NCBI RefSeq assembly: GCF_963678635.1
Contig: NC_087066.1
Span: 53,708,312 to 53,772,311, forward strand
DNA: 64,000 nucleotides
Direction: 5' to 3'
DNA from: Symsagittifera roscoffensis
Lineage: Eukaryota; Xenacoelomorpha; Acoela; Convolutidae
The translations under genes were made by a program, and so were the position numbers. Below the pieces are notes generated by a model. The model ran no database searches, had not been told where the DNA came from, and saw nothing but the letters and a program-made list of their open reading frames with translations. Shown one piece after another: positions 11,731-23,440 of the stretch (position 1 is its first letter; every line of letters starts with the position of its first letter).

Positions 11731-14373
11731 GTGGCCTGCAAACCAATGAGCTCAGTTGTTCTCCCACCTCCATTCTTGATTTGGACTTTGAAAAACAAAC
11801 TCATTTGGAAATTAGTCCGTGATTATGAGTCCATATATGTTAAATTTATCAACTGTCACCAACGTGTGAAATTTTTGAGAGTTTGTCTAGAAAACGACAT
11901 TATACTTGATTTTTTGAGGTTCAGGGTACCGGAAAATGGGGTGTTTTCGAACCAAGCGGTACACAATTTTTACACAAAACTTCTAAGAACGGAGATAAAC
12001 AAGGCAAGGACAGACGAGAAAAACGTTGAAGTGAAACTAGAAAGGGGGAGAGGCGCAGTAGAGAGGGGTGTAGATGAGAAGTTTTGGCCTTCGGTAATTA
12101 AATATTTAAGTCTTAGGGGACAAAGACAAACAGCAACAGTCAAAGAGACCCATCAGAAGAAGCTAATGAAACTACCACAAAGGTAAGACCGACCTCTAGG
12201 GAAGCAAGGTGAAGGATCGGTAAGAGCTCTTGATGTACCAAATTGGGTACAACAAGTGTTGGCATTAGGGCCGAAGCATCCTGTCAGGGATAAATTTAAT
12301 GAGACACACTTTCTCGCCGACATTGACATCTTTCTATGGGATCTCAAAACTCGTAAAGTCCCCGGGGAGGCCCTTTGTGGGATCGAAGCTGTGGCAAAAG
12401 CCTATGCTAAAAGGGTGAAACAAACACCATCTGACAAAGGCGTTGAGAAGGCCCGAAAGTATCTGAAGAGTAATGGATTAGTTGCGGTACCGTATGACAA
12501 AGTCGTGGGTTTTTGTGTAATGAGAAAGGACACCTACGAGAACAAGTTGTCAGATACATTAGATTCAAATCAATTCAGCAAAAAGAAAGGAACAAGTAAT
12601 GCGATTGTTTTGAAGATAGAAAGAGACATCACTAAAGAGTTTTTGGCTATGAGGAAAAAAGATGAAACAAGTAAGAGTCTCTACACAAGGATGAGGTCTA
12701 CTGGGGGGCAGCCCGCCAGGCTTTATGGGTTGGCGAAAGTGCATAAAGTGAATACCCCATTAAGACCGGTCCTCTTCTTGCCTGGTAGCTCTTATTATAA
12801 CTTGAACAAGGTTCTTCGCTAACATCGAAGAAGGGCGCAAACATCGAAAACAACTCAATAGATATAAGAGAAATCTTAGAGAGCACTAATCTTGAGCCCA
12901 ATGAAAATTTGATATATCTAGATGTGAAGAGTTTGTACACAAATGTTCCACTGAAAGAAGCAATAGACATAGCTCTGGGAAAACTGTATGAGCAAGATGA
13001 ACCACCATCAATTGCTAAGAAAACCATGAAGAGACTGTTGAACATGGCAGTAGGTCAAGTCGATTTCAAGTGCAATGAAGGTGGTTTGGCAATGGGGCAT
13101 CTCTTGCCGTTATTTTAGCAAATCTTTGGCTGAAGCAGTACGAAACTGCACTATCGAGGGATAATCCCGAAATGTTTTTGCCCGAGAAAGATCTTAACGG
13201 AATATGTCCCGAGTGCAATAAGAAAGTCACGTACAGGTCAAAAAGTGTAGAATGTGAATGCTGTTTGAACTGGTATCAGGTAAAATGCGGTGATATATCA
13301 GATGATGACTATCGAAAGACAAGTGAAACCGTCTGGTAATGTAAAAAATGTATTGCAATAAGAGAGAAAAATAAGTCAGTGAAACAAGCTAAGTTATTTC
13401 TCCGTTACTTTGACGATATAGTGAGAACAGTGAAGGGTGATCCTGAAAAAGTGCTACTGGCTGCAAACTTACTGCAACCAAATTTACAATTCACAATAGA
13501 GACAACAAACACAAATGGAAATTTGGCATTTTTGGATTTACAAATCAGTATTGACAAAAGCAGGAAAATTAGCTGTGGGTGGTATCAAAAACCAACAGAT
13601 ACAGGTACCATACTAAATTTTAGAAGCTGCGCCCCCTTCAGTACAAGAGAAGTGTGATTGAAGGATTTGTTCGCCGGGTTTTCCGCAGTACGTCAACATG
13701 GGAAGAATATGATAAAGCTATGAAAATCAACCGTGAGCAGTGGTTCGATAACCAATATCCAGAAAGTTGGTCGTCGCAGATTGCATCTCATGCCCTTGAA
13801 AAGATCATCAGCGAGGGCAAAAACGAAAAGAACATGGCAGAGAAAAAGAAGCGTGAACGGAAAGAGAGACCGGCAATTAACACGCGCGACGAGTTAAGAA
13901 GCAGTGATTATAGCAGTGATTCACCACCCATCTTGATGGTCCAATATAGGGGGAATTACAGTCAGACATTAGCAAAAAAAGTGCGCGATATCACCAATGC
14001 GCTGATAATATTCACGTCGAGGAAAATGAAAACTTGTATGCCCTCTCTAAAATCCTCCTTTTCCAGTGAACTGAAATCAAAAGTGGTGTACAGACATGAA
14101 TGTTGTGGGTGCAAATCCATCTATGTTGGCCAGACGGTCCGACATCTCACCACAAGGATTGAGGAACACCGAAAAGAGGATACGCCAATCGGACAGCATA
14201 TAAGGTAGTGTGGTAGTGAGAGTGGTAAGTCTGAGTTTAATTGGAAAATAATCGATCAGGCATCCAGCAGCATCAAGTTACTTATATTAGAGGCGCTGCA
14301 CATTAGGAAAGAGAGACCGGCAATTAACACGCGCGACGAGTTAAGAAGTAGGGAGCTGACACTAAGGCTATAG
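11731..14373 (+). pseudogene. Penelope-like element PLE-1: reverse transcriptase plus GIY-YIG endonuclease, inactivated
   Basis: PLEs retrotranspose with a telomerase-related reverse transcriptase and a GIY-YIG nuclease. Domains in order: N-terminal PLE region (11830-12180), linker with WVQQVLALGPKHPVRDKF (12244-12300), RT motif with RPVLFLPGSS (12766-12795), motif A DVKSLYTNVP (12923-12952), motif B GLAMG (about 13084-13098), a PHD-like Cys-rich insert (about 13205-13351), the catalytic YFDD (13406-13417), and GIY-YIG with a zinc-binding CCGC and SIYVGQT..TTR.EEH (14100-14175). The C-terminus ends in ELTLRL at 14373. Breaks: stop at 12184, frameshifts near 12815, 12870, 13098 and 13655, stop TAA in the finger at 13337 and TAG at 14206. 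Most of these are shared with the copy at 17.5 kb. A 43-nt duplication of its own 3' end lies at 13859-13902. Confidence 0.9.
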
Positions 14374-15345
14374 TTCCAGAATCGAAAAATTCTGGCTAAA
14401 ACAACAAAATTTTGAAACAACTTACATGTTAGCATAAAAATTGGCGACAAAACGAAGAAAAGAAAACAAAAAGGATGGAAACTCTCGAAAATTTGTGACA
14501 AAATGTTTAAAGTTGTTACATAATAATTGTTACATAATTTCAGTGATATTTGTAAAGTTTTGATTGTTTGAATTTTTAAAATTTTGAAGTAATGATGTGT
14601 ATGACACTTTTTATGATCTTTGATCATTTTGTACAGATAGTTTAGAATTTTTGAAACCTGAAGGTGCACAAAAATGTGCGAAAACGTTTGTTTGAATTTA
14701 CAATTTTAACGCATTCTCAAAACAAAGTTTCTGTAACCATGTAATTTTATTTTTATAGGCTTTCTTTCAAGTTTTTTTTAATCTTTTTTCAATTTAATTT
14801 TTTCAGAACTTAAAGTAAATCACTCAATTTCATTTTTGAGAGTTTTTTTGCTAAGTAAGTATTGAGAAGCTCCGCTTTGCATCTGTGTCAAATTTTCAGT
14901 TTCTTTCTAAGACTGAAAATTTTTAGTAAAATTTTGTAAAAAGCTGAACACAAAAAAAAATTTGTTTTTTTTTACACGTCTTCATCAACTCTGCACAAAT
15001 ACTAAAAAACTGGATTTCAAGGTTCCATTTTTTCATCCTAATTTATCTTCTGATTAAAAACTGGACATTGAGATCCCCGACTAATCTGCCCCAAATAAGA
15101 ATTGTACTTTGTTGTCCAGGTTTTAGGCTAAGTCTATCTCTATTACAAATGCAATTCGATTTTTGTTCCAAGTATATCACAGCGTCCGCCAAAGAACACC
15201 CTAAAAAACTCCAAAAGCCAACATCAATAAAGATGAGAGAAAATTGCCCCATTTGCAACAAAAAATTGAAGACGGGATCAAAATTCTCGTGCTACTTTTT
15301 GACAAAATCCTAAATCTATCCCCTGAATGCACAATGATCATTGAC
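14374..15345. other. Non-coding 3' tail of PLE-1
   Basis: The AT-rich sequence following the PLE stop is repeated after PLE-2 (20159-21280) and after the unit-3 fragment (22446-23440). It contains the motif AGAAGCTCCGCTTTGCATC (14870) that recurs elsewhere in the window. A possible fragment of a zinc-finger/coiled-coil ORF1 starts near 15068 (CPICNKKLK). Confidence 0.6.
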
Positions 15346-15370
15346 GATAGAGATCATTGACGATAGAGAG
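15345..15370. repeat. Duplication junction with 17-bp direct repeat
   Basis: GATCATTGACGATAGAG occurs twice in succession between the end of unit 1 (which breaks off at ATGATCATTGACGAT, matching 21278) and the start of unit 2 (AGTAAAGACTAAAG, matching 9596). This looks like filler made at a repaired break. Confidence 0.75.
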
Positions 15371-16228
15371 TAAAGACTAAAGAGAAAGGTAATATAGCCT
15401 TTCTGGACATTCAGTTTTAACGTGGACTCCCATGGAAACTTAATCTGTGAGTGGTGCTAAAAACCAACTGATGCAGGAACGGTTTTTAAAATTAGGAGTC
15501 GCACTCCAGTCCACTATAAAAACTAAATGAAGGCGCATTCATCGATTTTTTAGATGGACTTCTCTTTGACAAGAAATACCCAAAATCTTGTGCTGATAAG
15601 GTTGTCTCTAAGACCCTTGATAAAATCATCAAAGGAAATGACAACAAGAGCACAGTTAAGGGCCAAAATCAAGGTGTTATTGACTATAAAAACTAGAATT
15701 ACTAAATTGAATGGTGCGCAGTACCGAGGTAATGCAAGCCTGATACATGCAAACAAGGTGTGAAGCAAAATCAAGGCACCAATTGTAATCAACACCAAAA
15801 AGCTGAAAACCTGCCTTGCATCCTTAGCGTCTATTTTTTCGTCTACGAATAGTTTAGATAATTTCATGTTGAGAATGTAACTTCACCTTTATTGGCTAAA
15901 TTGTTCGAAATCTAATCACTAGACTAGACAATCACCGAAAAAACAACTCACGCGCATGACAACATCTATTGCAATGTGAAAATTAGGGCAATATTGCGTG
16001 AGTGTCATAAGGGGTTGCAAACCAGTTAATACCAACGTCAAGCTACTGACGTTAGAAGCACTTCACATCTCGAAGCAGACACTCAGAATTACCACGAAGG
16101 ATGAACTCAAAAATAAAGAATCGATACTACTTTATAGTTCCAAAATCAAAACTCCTGCTAAAATAAGAGCAAAAAAAACTTTCAAAGAAAAAAAATTGAT
16201 CTATATATTGCAAAATCGAGAAAAGTGA
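15369..16228 (+). pseudogene. Second copy of the PLE-0 3' fragment
   Basis: This is the duplicate of 9596-10455 with only a few base differences. It carries the C-terminal VKLLTLEALHI block and has no intact frame over the catalytic region. It exists because of the tandem duplication, not a new insertion. Confidence 0.8.
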
Positions 16229-16796
16229 CAATTTATAACCGAATGAAAATTTAATGAAAAAAGTACATATACAATAAAATGTGTCAAAAACTTAAATTCA
16301 ATTAGGCATGATTAAATTTTGGCATGAACTTTAAAATTGCAAGCGTATGATTGGTTGATTTAATATGATTTTATATAGTCAAGTTCCTTAGACGATTTTA
16401 ATGATAGATGATCTTTTGTAAGACTTGGAATTTGTTTAACTTGATGATTCTTAAATATGCAAAAACGATCTTAATTTTTATTGATTTCAAACATGTGGGT
16501 TTCGCAGCTTTCTTCATAATAAAAGTTTATATATAAGTTCTTCAAAATAAATTATTTATAGGTTTCGTTGTAGACTATAAAAGTCCACATCCAGTTTTTG
16601 AATTTGTCTAATTCATTGATTTAGGTCTTTTCCTCTCAAAGTATTGGATTGTGGCATCAGTAACCTCAGTGTGCCAATGATTTCAAACTGTAACGTCTAT
16701 TTCAAATGTTTTCTCAGTTTTTTTATGCTTCGGTTTCGTGGTATTTTTCCTTGTGTCTGTTCTTTCATTTTGCCTTTTTAATGTGATAGAGTTCAT

Positions 16797-17468
16797 TTGG
16801 CTTACTTTTTAGAGCATGTGTTTTTTTTCATTTTGAAATTTTTCTTACTGCAACTGAAAGTTCAAAAATTAGCGAGTTTATCATTTCTGATTATCGGCAG
16901 TCTTCTTTCTTTTGTACTTTCTTTAAATCCGAACACCACGAACCCACAGAAGAACCTCGCAAGCCTACTCTGCAGGGCACCTCTAGCACAAAAACGTCAA
17001 GTGGTGGTGTGGCACGACATCATCAATAATTCTATCAACAGCCACCGCACAAACAATTACAGAGCTTGCACTGTAGAGGAATTGACAGAAATCCTGAAGA
17101 CACTGACAAATATCAGCGCAATTGAATACTGTCAGAGAAACGGGACACCAGATATCAGGAACCAGCTGATCAGCTCGGGTATTCTTGTCATTCCTATTAC
17201 AAAGTGTCTCATTTCAAAGAGGAAGAGAAGAACGGAGCTGGTCAACGAATATCAGGCACTGCACCAGGACGTCCAGCTGGAGCTAAAGTCTTTGAGGATT
17301 GTGTTCGAACACCAATACAACCTGCCAGCTGTCTTGTCCAAGCTTCGTTCAAACACGAAAAAGAAATCTCAATCGAGAAGGAGGGCGGAGAAAAGAAGAC
17401 TGGTGAACATAGGCGAGGCAACTGTTGGTCCGACTGACGAGGAGGCTTCAACGGAGAGGGTGAGTTAA
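16797..17468 (+). CDS. Accessory ORF, tandem copy 2
   Basis: This 223-codon frame is the duplicate of the one at 11013. It differs only in the N-terminal low-complexity part (Phe for Cys and Leu changes near residues 10-15), and the WHDIINNS to C-terminal Arg/Lys region is identical. Preservation of the frame in both copies may reflect youth of the duplication as much as selection. Function is unknown. Confidence 0.5.
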   Translation: MAYFLEHVFFFILKFFLLQLKVQKLASLSFLIIGSLLSFVLSLNPNTTNPQKNLASLLCRAPLAQKRQVVVWHDIINNSINSHRTNNYRACTVEELTEILKTLTNISAIEYCQRNGTPDIRNQLISSGILVIPITKCLISKRKRRTELVNEYQALHQDVQLELKSLRIVFEHQYNLPAVLSKLRSNTKKKSQSRRRAEKRRLVNIGEATVGPTDEEASTERVS

Positions 17469-17514
17469 ACTTGTGTTATTTGAGTTGCTTTGTGTCACGT
17501 GAGGTTTATTCCTC

Positions 17515-20158
17515 GTGGCCTGCAAACCAATGAGCTCAGTTGTTCTCCCACCTCCATTCTTGATTTGGACTTTGAAAAACAAACTCATTTGGAAATTAGT
17601 CCGTGATTATGAGTCCATATATGTTAAATTTATCAACTGTCACCAACGTGTGAAATTTTTGAGAGTTTGTCTAGAAAACGACATTATACTTGATTTTTTG
17701 AGGTTCAGGGTACCGGAAAATGGGGTGTTTTCGAACCAAGCGGTACACAATTTTTACACAAAACTTCTAAGAACGGAGATAAACAAGGCAAGGACAGACG
17801 AGAAAAACGTTGAAGTGAAACTAGAAAGGGGGAGAGGCGCAGTAGAGAGGGGTGTAGATGAGAAGTTTTGGCCTTCGGTAATTAAATATTTAAGTCTTAG
17901 GGGACAAAGATAAACAGCAACAGTCAAAAAGACCCATCAGAAGAAGCTAATGAAACTACCACAAAGGCAAGACCGACCTCTAGGGAAGCAAGGTGAGGGA
18001 TCGGTAAGAGCTCTTGATGTACCAAATTGGGTACAACAAGTGTTGGCATTAGGGCCGAAGCATCCCGTCAGGGATAAATTTAATGAGACACACTTTCTCG
18101 CCGACATTGACATCTTTCTATGGGATCTCAAAACTCGTAAAGTCCCCGGGGAGGCCCTTTGTGGGATCGAAGCTGTGGCAAAAGCCTATGCTAAAAGGGT
18201 GAAACAAACACCATCTGACAAAAGGCGTTGAGAAGGCCCGAAAGTATCTGAAGAGTAATGGATTAGTTGCGGTACCGTATGACAAAGGCGTGGGTTTTTG
18301 TGTAATGAGAAAGGACACCTACGAGAACAAGTTGTCAGATACATTAGATTCAAATCAATTCAGCAAAAAGAAAGGAACAAGTGATGCGATTGTTTTGAAG
18401 ATAGAAAGAGACATCACTAAAGAGTTTTTGGCTATGAGGAAAAAAGATGAAACAAGTAAGAGTCTCTACACAAGGATGAGGTCTACTGGGGGGCAGCCCG
18501 CCAGGCTTTATGGGTTGGCGAAAGTGCATAAAGTGAATACCCCATTAAGACCGGTCCTCTTCTTGCCTGGTAGCTCTTATTATAACTTGAACAAGGTTCT
18601 TCGCTAACATCGAAGAAGGGCGCAAACATCGAAAACAACTCAATAGATATAAGAGAAATCTTAGAGAGCACTAATCTTGAGCCCAATGAAAATTTGATAT
18701 ATCTAGATGTGAAGAGTTTGTACACAAATGTTCCATTGAAAGAAGCAATAGACATAGCTCTGGGAAAACTGTATGAGCAAGATGAACCACCATCAATTGC
18801 TAAGAAAACCATGAAGAGACTGTTGAACATGGCAGTAGGTCAAGTCGATTTCAAGTGCAATGAAGGTGGTTTGGCAATGGGGCATCTCTTGCCGTTATTT
18901 TAGCAAATCTTTGGCTGAAGCAGTACGAAACTGCACTATCGAGGGATAATCCCGAAATGTTTTTGCCCGAGAAAGATCTTAACGGAATATGTCCCGAGTG
19001 CAATAAGAAAGTCACGTACAGGTCAAAAAGTGTAGAATGTGAATGCTGTTTGAACTGATATCAGGTAAAATGCGGTGATATATCAGATGATGACTATCGA
19101 AAGACAAGTGAAACCGTCTGGTAATGTAGAAAATGCATTGCAATAAGAGAGAAAAATAAGTCAGTGAAACAAGCTAAGTTATTTCTCCGTTACTTTGACG
19201 ATATAGTGAGAACAGTGAAGGGTGATCCTGAAAAAGTGCTACTGGCTGCAAACTTACTACAACCAAATTTACAGTTCACAATAGAGACAACAAACACAAA
19301 TGGAAATTTGGCATTTTTGGATTTACAAATCAGTATTGACAAAAGCAGGAAAATTAGCTGTGGGTGGTATCAAAAACCAACAGATACAGGTACCATACTA
19401 AATTTTAGAAGCTGCGCCCCCTTCAGTACAAGAGAAGTGTGATTGAAGGATTTGTTCGCCGGGTTTTCCGCAGTACGTCAACATGGGAAGAATATGATAA
19501 AGCTATGAAAATCAACCGTGAGCAGTGGTTCGATAACCAATATCCAGAAAGTTGGTCGTCGCGGATTGCATCTCATGCCCTTGAAAAGATCATCAGCGAG
19601 GGCAAAAACGAAAAGAACATGGCAGAGAAAAAGAAGCGTGAACGGAAAGAGAGACCGGCAATTAACACGCGCGACGAGTTAAGAAGCAGTGTTTATAGCA
19701 GTGATTCACCACCCATCTTGATGGTCCAATATAGGGGGAATTACAGTCAGACATTAGCAAAAAAAGTGCGCGATATCACCAATGCGCTGATAATATTCAC
19801 GTCGAGGAAAATGAAAACAAGTATGCCCTCTCTAAAATCCTCCTTTTCCAGTGAAATGAAATCAAAAGTGGTGTACAGACATGAATGTTGTGGGTGCAAA
19901 TCCATCTATGTTGGCCAGACGGTCCGACATCTCACCACAAGGGTTGAGGAACACCGAAAAGAGGATACGCCAATTGGACAGCATATAAGATAGTGTGGTA
20001 GTGAGAGTGGTAAGTCTGAGTTTAATTGGAAAATAATCGATCAGGCATCCAGCAGCATCAAGTTACTTATATTAGAGGCGCTGCACATTAGGAAAGAGAG
20101 ACCGGCAATTAACACGCGCGACGAGTTAAGAAGTAGGGAGCTGACACTAAGGCTATAG
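17515..20158 (+). pseudogene. Penelope-like element PLE-2 (duplicate of PLE-1), inactivated
   Basis: It has the same domain order as PLE-1 at an offset of 5785 bp: motif A near 18708, motif B near 18870, PHD-like insert near 18990-19136, YFDD near 19191, GIY-YIG near 19885-19960, stop at 20158. It shares with PLE-1 the frameshifts around the RT motifs, the TAA in the finger (19122), the frameshift before MIEGFVRR, the 43-nt internal duplication and the TAG after GQHIR. Private changes are a TAA at 17911, a one-base insertion at about 18222 and a TGA inside the finger near 19056. PLE-1 has its own private TAA at 12184. The element was therefore dead before it was duplicated. Confidence 0.9.
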
Positions 20159-21284
20159 TTCCAGAATCGAAAAATTCTGGCTAAAACAACAAAATTTTGA
20201 AACAACTTACATGTTAGCATGAAAATTAACGACAAAACGAAGATTCGAAAACAAAAAGGATGGAAACTCTCAGAAAATTGTGACCAAATGTTTAAAGGTG
20301 TTACATAATAGTTGTTACATAATTTCAGTGATATTTGTAAAGTTTTGATTGTTTGAATTTTTAAAATTTTGAAGTAATGATGTGTATGACGCTTTTTATG
20401 ATCTTTGATCATTTTGTACAGATAGTTTAGAGTTTTTAAAACCTGAAGATGCACAAAAATGTGCGAAGACGTTTGTTTGAATTTACAATTTTAACGCATT
20501 CTCAAAACAAAGTTTTCTGTAACCATGTAATTTTATTTTTTTTAGGCTTTCTTTCAAGTTTTTTTTCTCTTTTTTCAATTTAATTTTTTCAGAACTTAAA
20601 GTAAATCACTCAATTTTATTTTTCAGAATGTTTTTGCTAAGTAAGTTTTGAGAAGCTCCGCTTTGCATCTGTGTCAAATTTTCAGTTTCTTTCTAAGACT
20701 GAAAATTTTTTACATATCTAATCAGGATACAGATACAATTTTAAGTAGTTGCAAGTCATTCTCATTCTGTTTCTACGAGGTAGCCGTGGTTGCTTCCTAT
20801 TTCAATGAAGCAGAGCAATAAGTAGGTAGTGACTATAGTAAAAAGCTGAACACAAAAAAAAAATTGTTTTTTTTACACGTCTTCATCAACTCTGCACAAA
20901 TACTAAAAAACTGGATTTCAAGGTTCCATTTTTTATCTTAATTTATCTACCTGAGAACTGGACTCTATTGTCCTGTTTTTATCTCTTCTGATTAAAAACT
21001 GGACATTGAAATCCCCGTCTAATCTGCCCCAAATAAGAATTGCACTTTGTTATCCAGGTTTTAGGCTAATTCTATCTCTATTACAAATGCAATTCGATTT
21101 TTGTTCCAAGTATATCACAGCGTCCGCCAAAGAACACCCTAAAAAACTCCAAAAGCCAACATCAAAAAAGATGAGAGAAAATTGCCCCATTTGCAAGAAA
21201 AAATTGAAGACGGGATCAAAATTTTCGTGCTACTTTTTGGCAAAATCCTAAATCTATCCCCTGAATGCACAATGATCATTGACG
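20159..21284. other. Non-coding 3' tail of PLE-2
   Basis: This duplicates 14374-15345 with two extra blocks (about 20710-20840 and 20950-20990) that unit 3 also has. The frame at 21006-21251 with CPICKKKLK resembles a small zinc-binding head of an ORF1-like protein but is broken downstream. Confidence 0.55.
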
Positions 21285-22040
21285 ATGAAGACAAATTGCA
21301 AACCTAAACTTGACTGCGAACCCAAACGCGACCATCTCGTCAGGAAGTCATAGCTACAACAAGTAATTAACTGGATGAACAACTCAATAACCTACAACTA
21401 CAAATGAAGGTTCTCACTGAAAAACGGAAACAATCACCGAGTTACAAACCGATATTAAAACATTGAAACAAAATCTGACAGCTTCCGAGTCCGAGCTGAG
21501 GTGGGAATTGTAGATCCAGGACGAGTTGTCAACTCTCAAATTGCAACAAAAGCAGAACTCGGCATCCGTATACGTGGTTTTACCGAAAGAAAAGAAAAAA
21601 TTGATATTGAACGAGTGCTACAAGGTTAGGGAACATTTTACAGAGTTTTGCATTCCTTTAAGTTGACGACCGAAAGCTAACTAAGGCCACTTGAATTGGA
21701 AATTTTGATCACAATAAGGGATTCAAACATTGCTGTTCAGCAGCTGCTCGACACTGAGAGGAATTTTAACGAATATCTAAAAAGTTCAGGGAACTTCGAG
21801 TCTTCATTAGCCCCAAAAAACCATCACCCGATTAAAGTACGATTCAGGAACCAAATGCTAGAAGTGCAGGAGAATTTAAAGAGTTTTCAGAAAACTATAT
21901 AACAAACTTTGAAATTGAACACGATAACGACCAAGCTAACGCCGGTAAAGATGTCAGTACGAAATGACTACAATCGATGAAAATGTTGACCTTCAACACC
22001 AGAAATATCCTGGACATAAACAGAAGATTGAAAATATCAA
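21285..22040 (+). pseudogene. Broken ORF1-like coiled-coil fragment
   Basis: When frames are pieced together, the stretch reads as a heptad-rich, Leu/Gln/Lys/Glu-dominated segment (LDEQLNNLQLQMKVL, TELQTDIKTLKQNL) followed by a basic region. That is the layout of ORF1/gag-like proteins of LINEs, preceded by the CPIC head at about 21183. It has many stops and no catalytic domain. The same fragment, split by a LINE, occurs at 23450-23876 plus 25794-26130. Confidence 0.4.
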
Positions 22041-22445
22041 ATGCAAACTCAGAACACAGTATTGTCTGTCTTTGAGAAAATCTGGCGCATTGAAGATGTA
22101 TCAGAGTCGTTTTTCCTAGAAAAATATCAAGTTAAGCGAATCAGAAAATCAAAAGTGGTGTACAGACTTGAATGTTGTGGGTGCAAATCCATCTATGTTG
22201 GCCAGACGGTCCGACATCCCACCACAAGGATTGAGGAACACCGAAAAGAGGATACCCCAATTGGACAGCATATAAGGCAGTGTGGTAGTGAGAGTGGTAA
22301 GTCTGAGTTTAATTGGAAAATAATTGATCACGCATCCAGCAGCATCAAGTTACTTACATTAGAGGCGCTGAACATTAGGAAAAAGAGACCGGCAATTAAC
22401 ACGCGCGACGAGTTTAGAAGTAGGGAGCTGACACTAAGGCTATAG
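22041..22445 (+). pseudogene. PLE-3 GIY-YIG fragment fused to ORF1-like sequence
   Basis: An open frame of 134 codons joins the end of the ORF1-like fragment to the PLE GIY-YIG domain at about 22147 (SKVVYRLECCGCKSIYVGQT). It then reads through to the PLE C-terminus ELTLRL. The codon that is TAG in PLE-1 and PLE-2 after GQHIR is CAG (Gln) here at 22277, so this copy keeps the ancestral state. There is no reverse transcriptase. The fusion is a by-product of recombination; expression is unlikely. Confidence 0.7.
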
Positions 22446-23440
22446 TTCCAGAATCGAAAAATTCTGGCTAAAACAGCAAAATTTTGAAACAACTTACATG
22501 TTAGCATGAAAATTAGCGACAAAACGAAATTGTGAAAACAAAAAGGATGAAAACTCTCAGAAAATTGTGACAAAATGTTTAAAGTTGTTACATAATAGTT
22601 GTTACATGATTTCAGTGATATTTGTAAAGTTTTGATTGTTTGAATTTTTAAAATTTTGAAGTAATGATGTGTATGACACTTTTTATGATCTTTGATCATT
22701 TTGTACAGATAGTTTAGAGTTTTTAAAACCTGAAGATGCACAAAAATGTGCGAAGACGTTTGTTTGAATTTACAATTTTAACGCATTCTCAAAACAAAGT
22801 TTTCTGTAACCATGTAATTTTATTTTTTTTAGGCTTTCTTTCAAGTTTTTTTTCTCTTTTTTCAATTTAATTTTTTCAGAACTTAAAGTAAATCACTCAA
22901 TTTCATTTTTCAGAATGTTTTTGCTAAGTAAGTTTCTTTCTAAGACTGAAATTTTTTTACATATCTAATCAGGATACAGATACAGTTTTAAGTAGTTGCA
23001 AGTCATTCTGTTTCTACGAGGTAGCCGTGGTTGCTTCCTATTTCAACGGAGAAGAGCAATAAGTAGGTAGTGACTATAGTAAAAAGCTGAACACAAAAAA
23101 AACTATTTTTTTTTACATGTCTTCATCAACTCTGCACAAACGACTAAAAAACTGGATTTCAAGGTTCCATTTGTTTTATCTTAATTTATCTACCTGAGAA
23201 CTGGACTTTATTGTCCTGTTCTTATCTCTTCTGATTAAAAACTGGACATTGATCTCCCCGTCTAATCTGCCCCAAATAAGAATTGCACTTTGTTGTCCAG
23301 GTTTTAGGCTAATTCTATCTCTATTACAAATGCAATTCGGTTTTTGTTCCAAGTATATCACAGCGTTCGCCAAAAAACACCCTAAAAAACTCCAAAAGCC
23401 AAAATCCTAAATCTATCCCCTGAATGCAAATGATCATTGA
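22446..23440. other. Non-coding 3' tail of unit 3
   Basis: This corresponds to 20159-21280 with several small deletions. It carries no gene. Confidence 0.55.

Larger units (their letters stand above)
9596..15368. repeat. Tandem duplication unit 1 (about 5.8 kb)
   Basis: The unit contains the 3' part of PLE-0, a spacer, the accessory ORF, a dead PLE and about 1 kb of non-coding 3' sequence. It is repeated immediately downstream at an offset of 5773 bp at its start, growing to 5785 bp through the PLE and to 5938 bp near the end because of indels. Identity is very high by eye, with scattered single-base differences. Unit 1 lacks two blocks (about 130 and 40 bp) that units 2 and 3 share. It ends abruptly at 15345 with a 17-bp direct repeat before unit 2 begins. 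Confidence 0.9.
15369..22146. repeat. Tandem duplication unit 2 (about 6.8 kb)
   Basis: This is the second copy of the block starting at 9596, and it extends about 0.85 kb further right than unit 1. The extra part (21285-22146) carries remnants of a coiled-coil ORF1-like frame. The junction with unit 3 is at about 22145, where ATCAGAAAATCAAAAG joins the ORF1-like sequence to the middle of the PLE GIY-YIG region. Confidence 0.9.

Noticed and set aside
12698-13045. Minus-strand 115-codon frame in the PLE region, repeated at 18483
   Set aside because: It is the complement of the RT coding region; its conservation follows from the tandem duplication.
14256-14669. Minus-strand 137-codon frame with hydrophobic runs, in three copies (also 20041, 22328)
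   Set aside because: It overlaps the PLE C-terminus and AT-rich tail; conserved only as part of the duplicated unit, with no domain.
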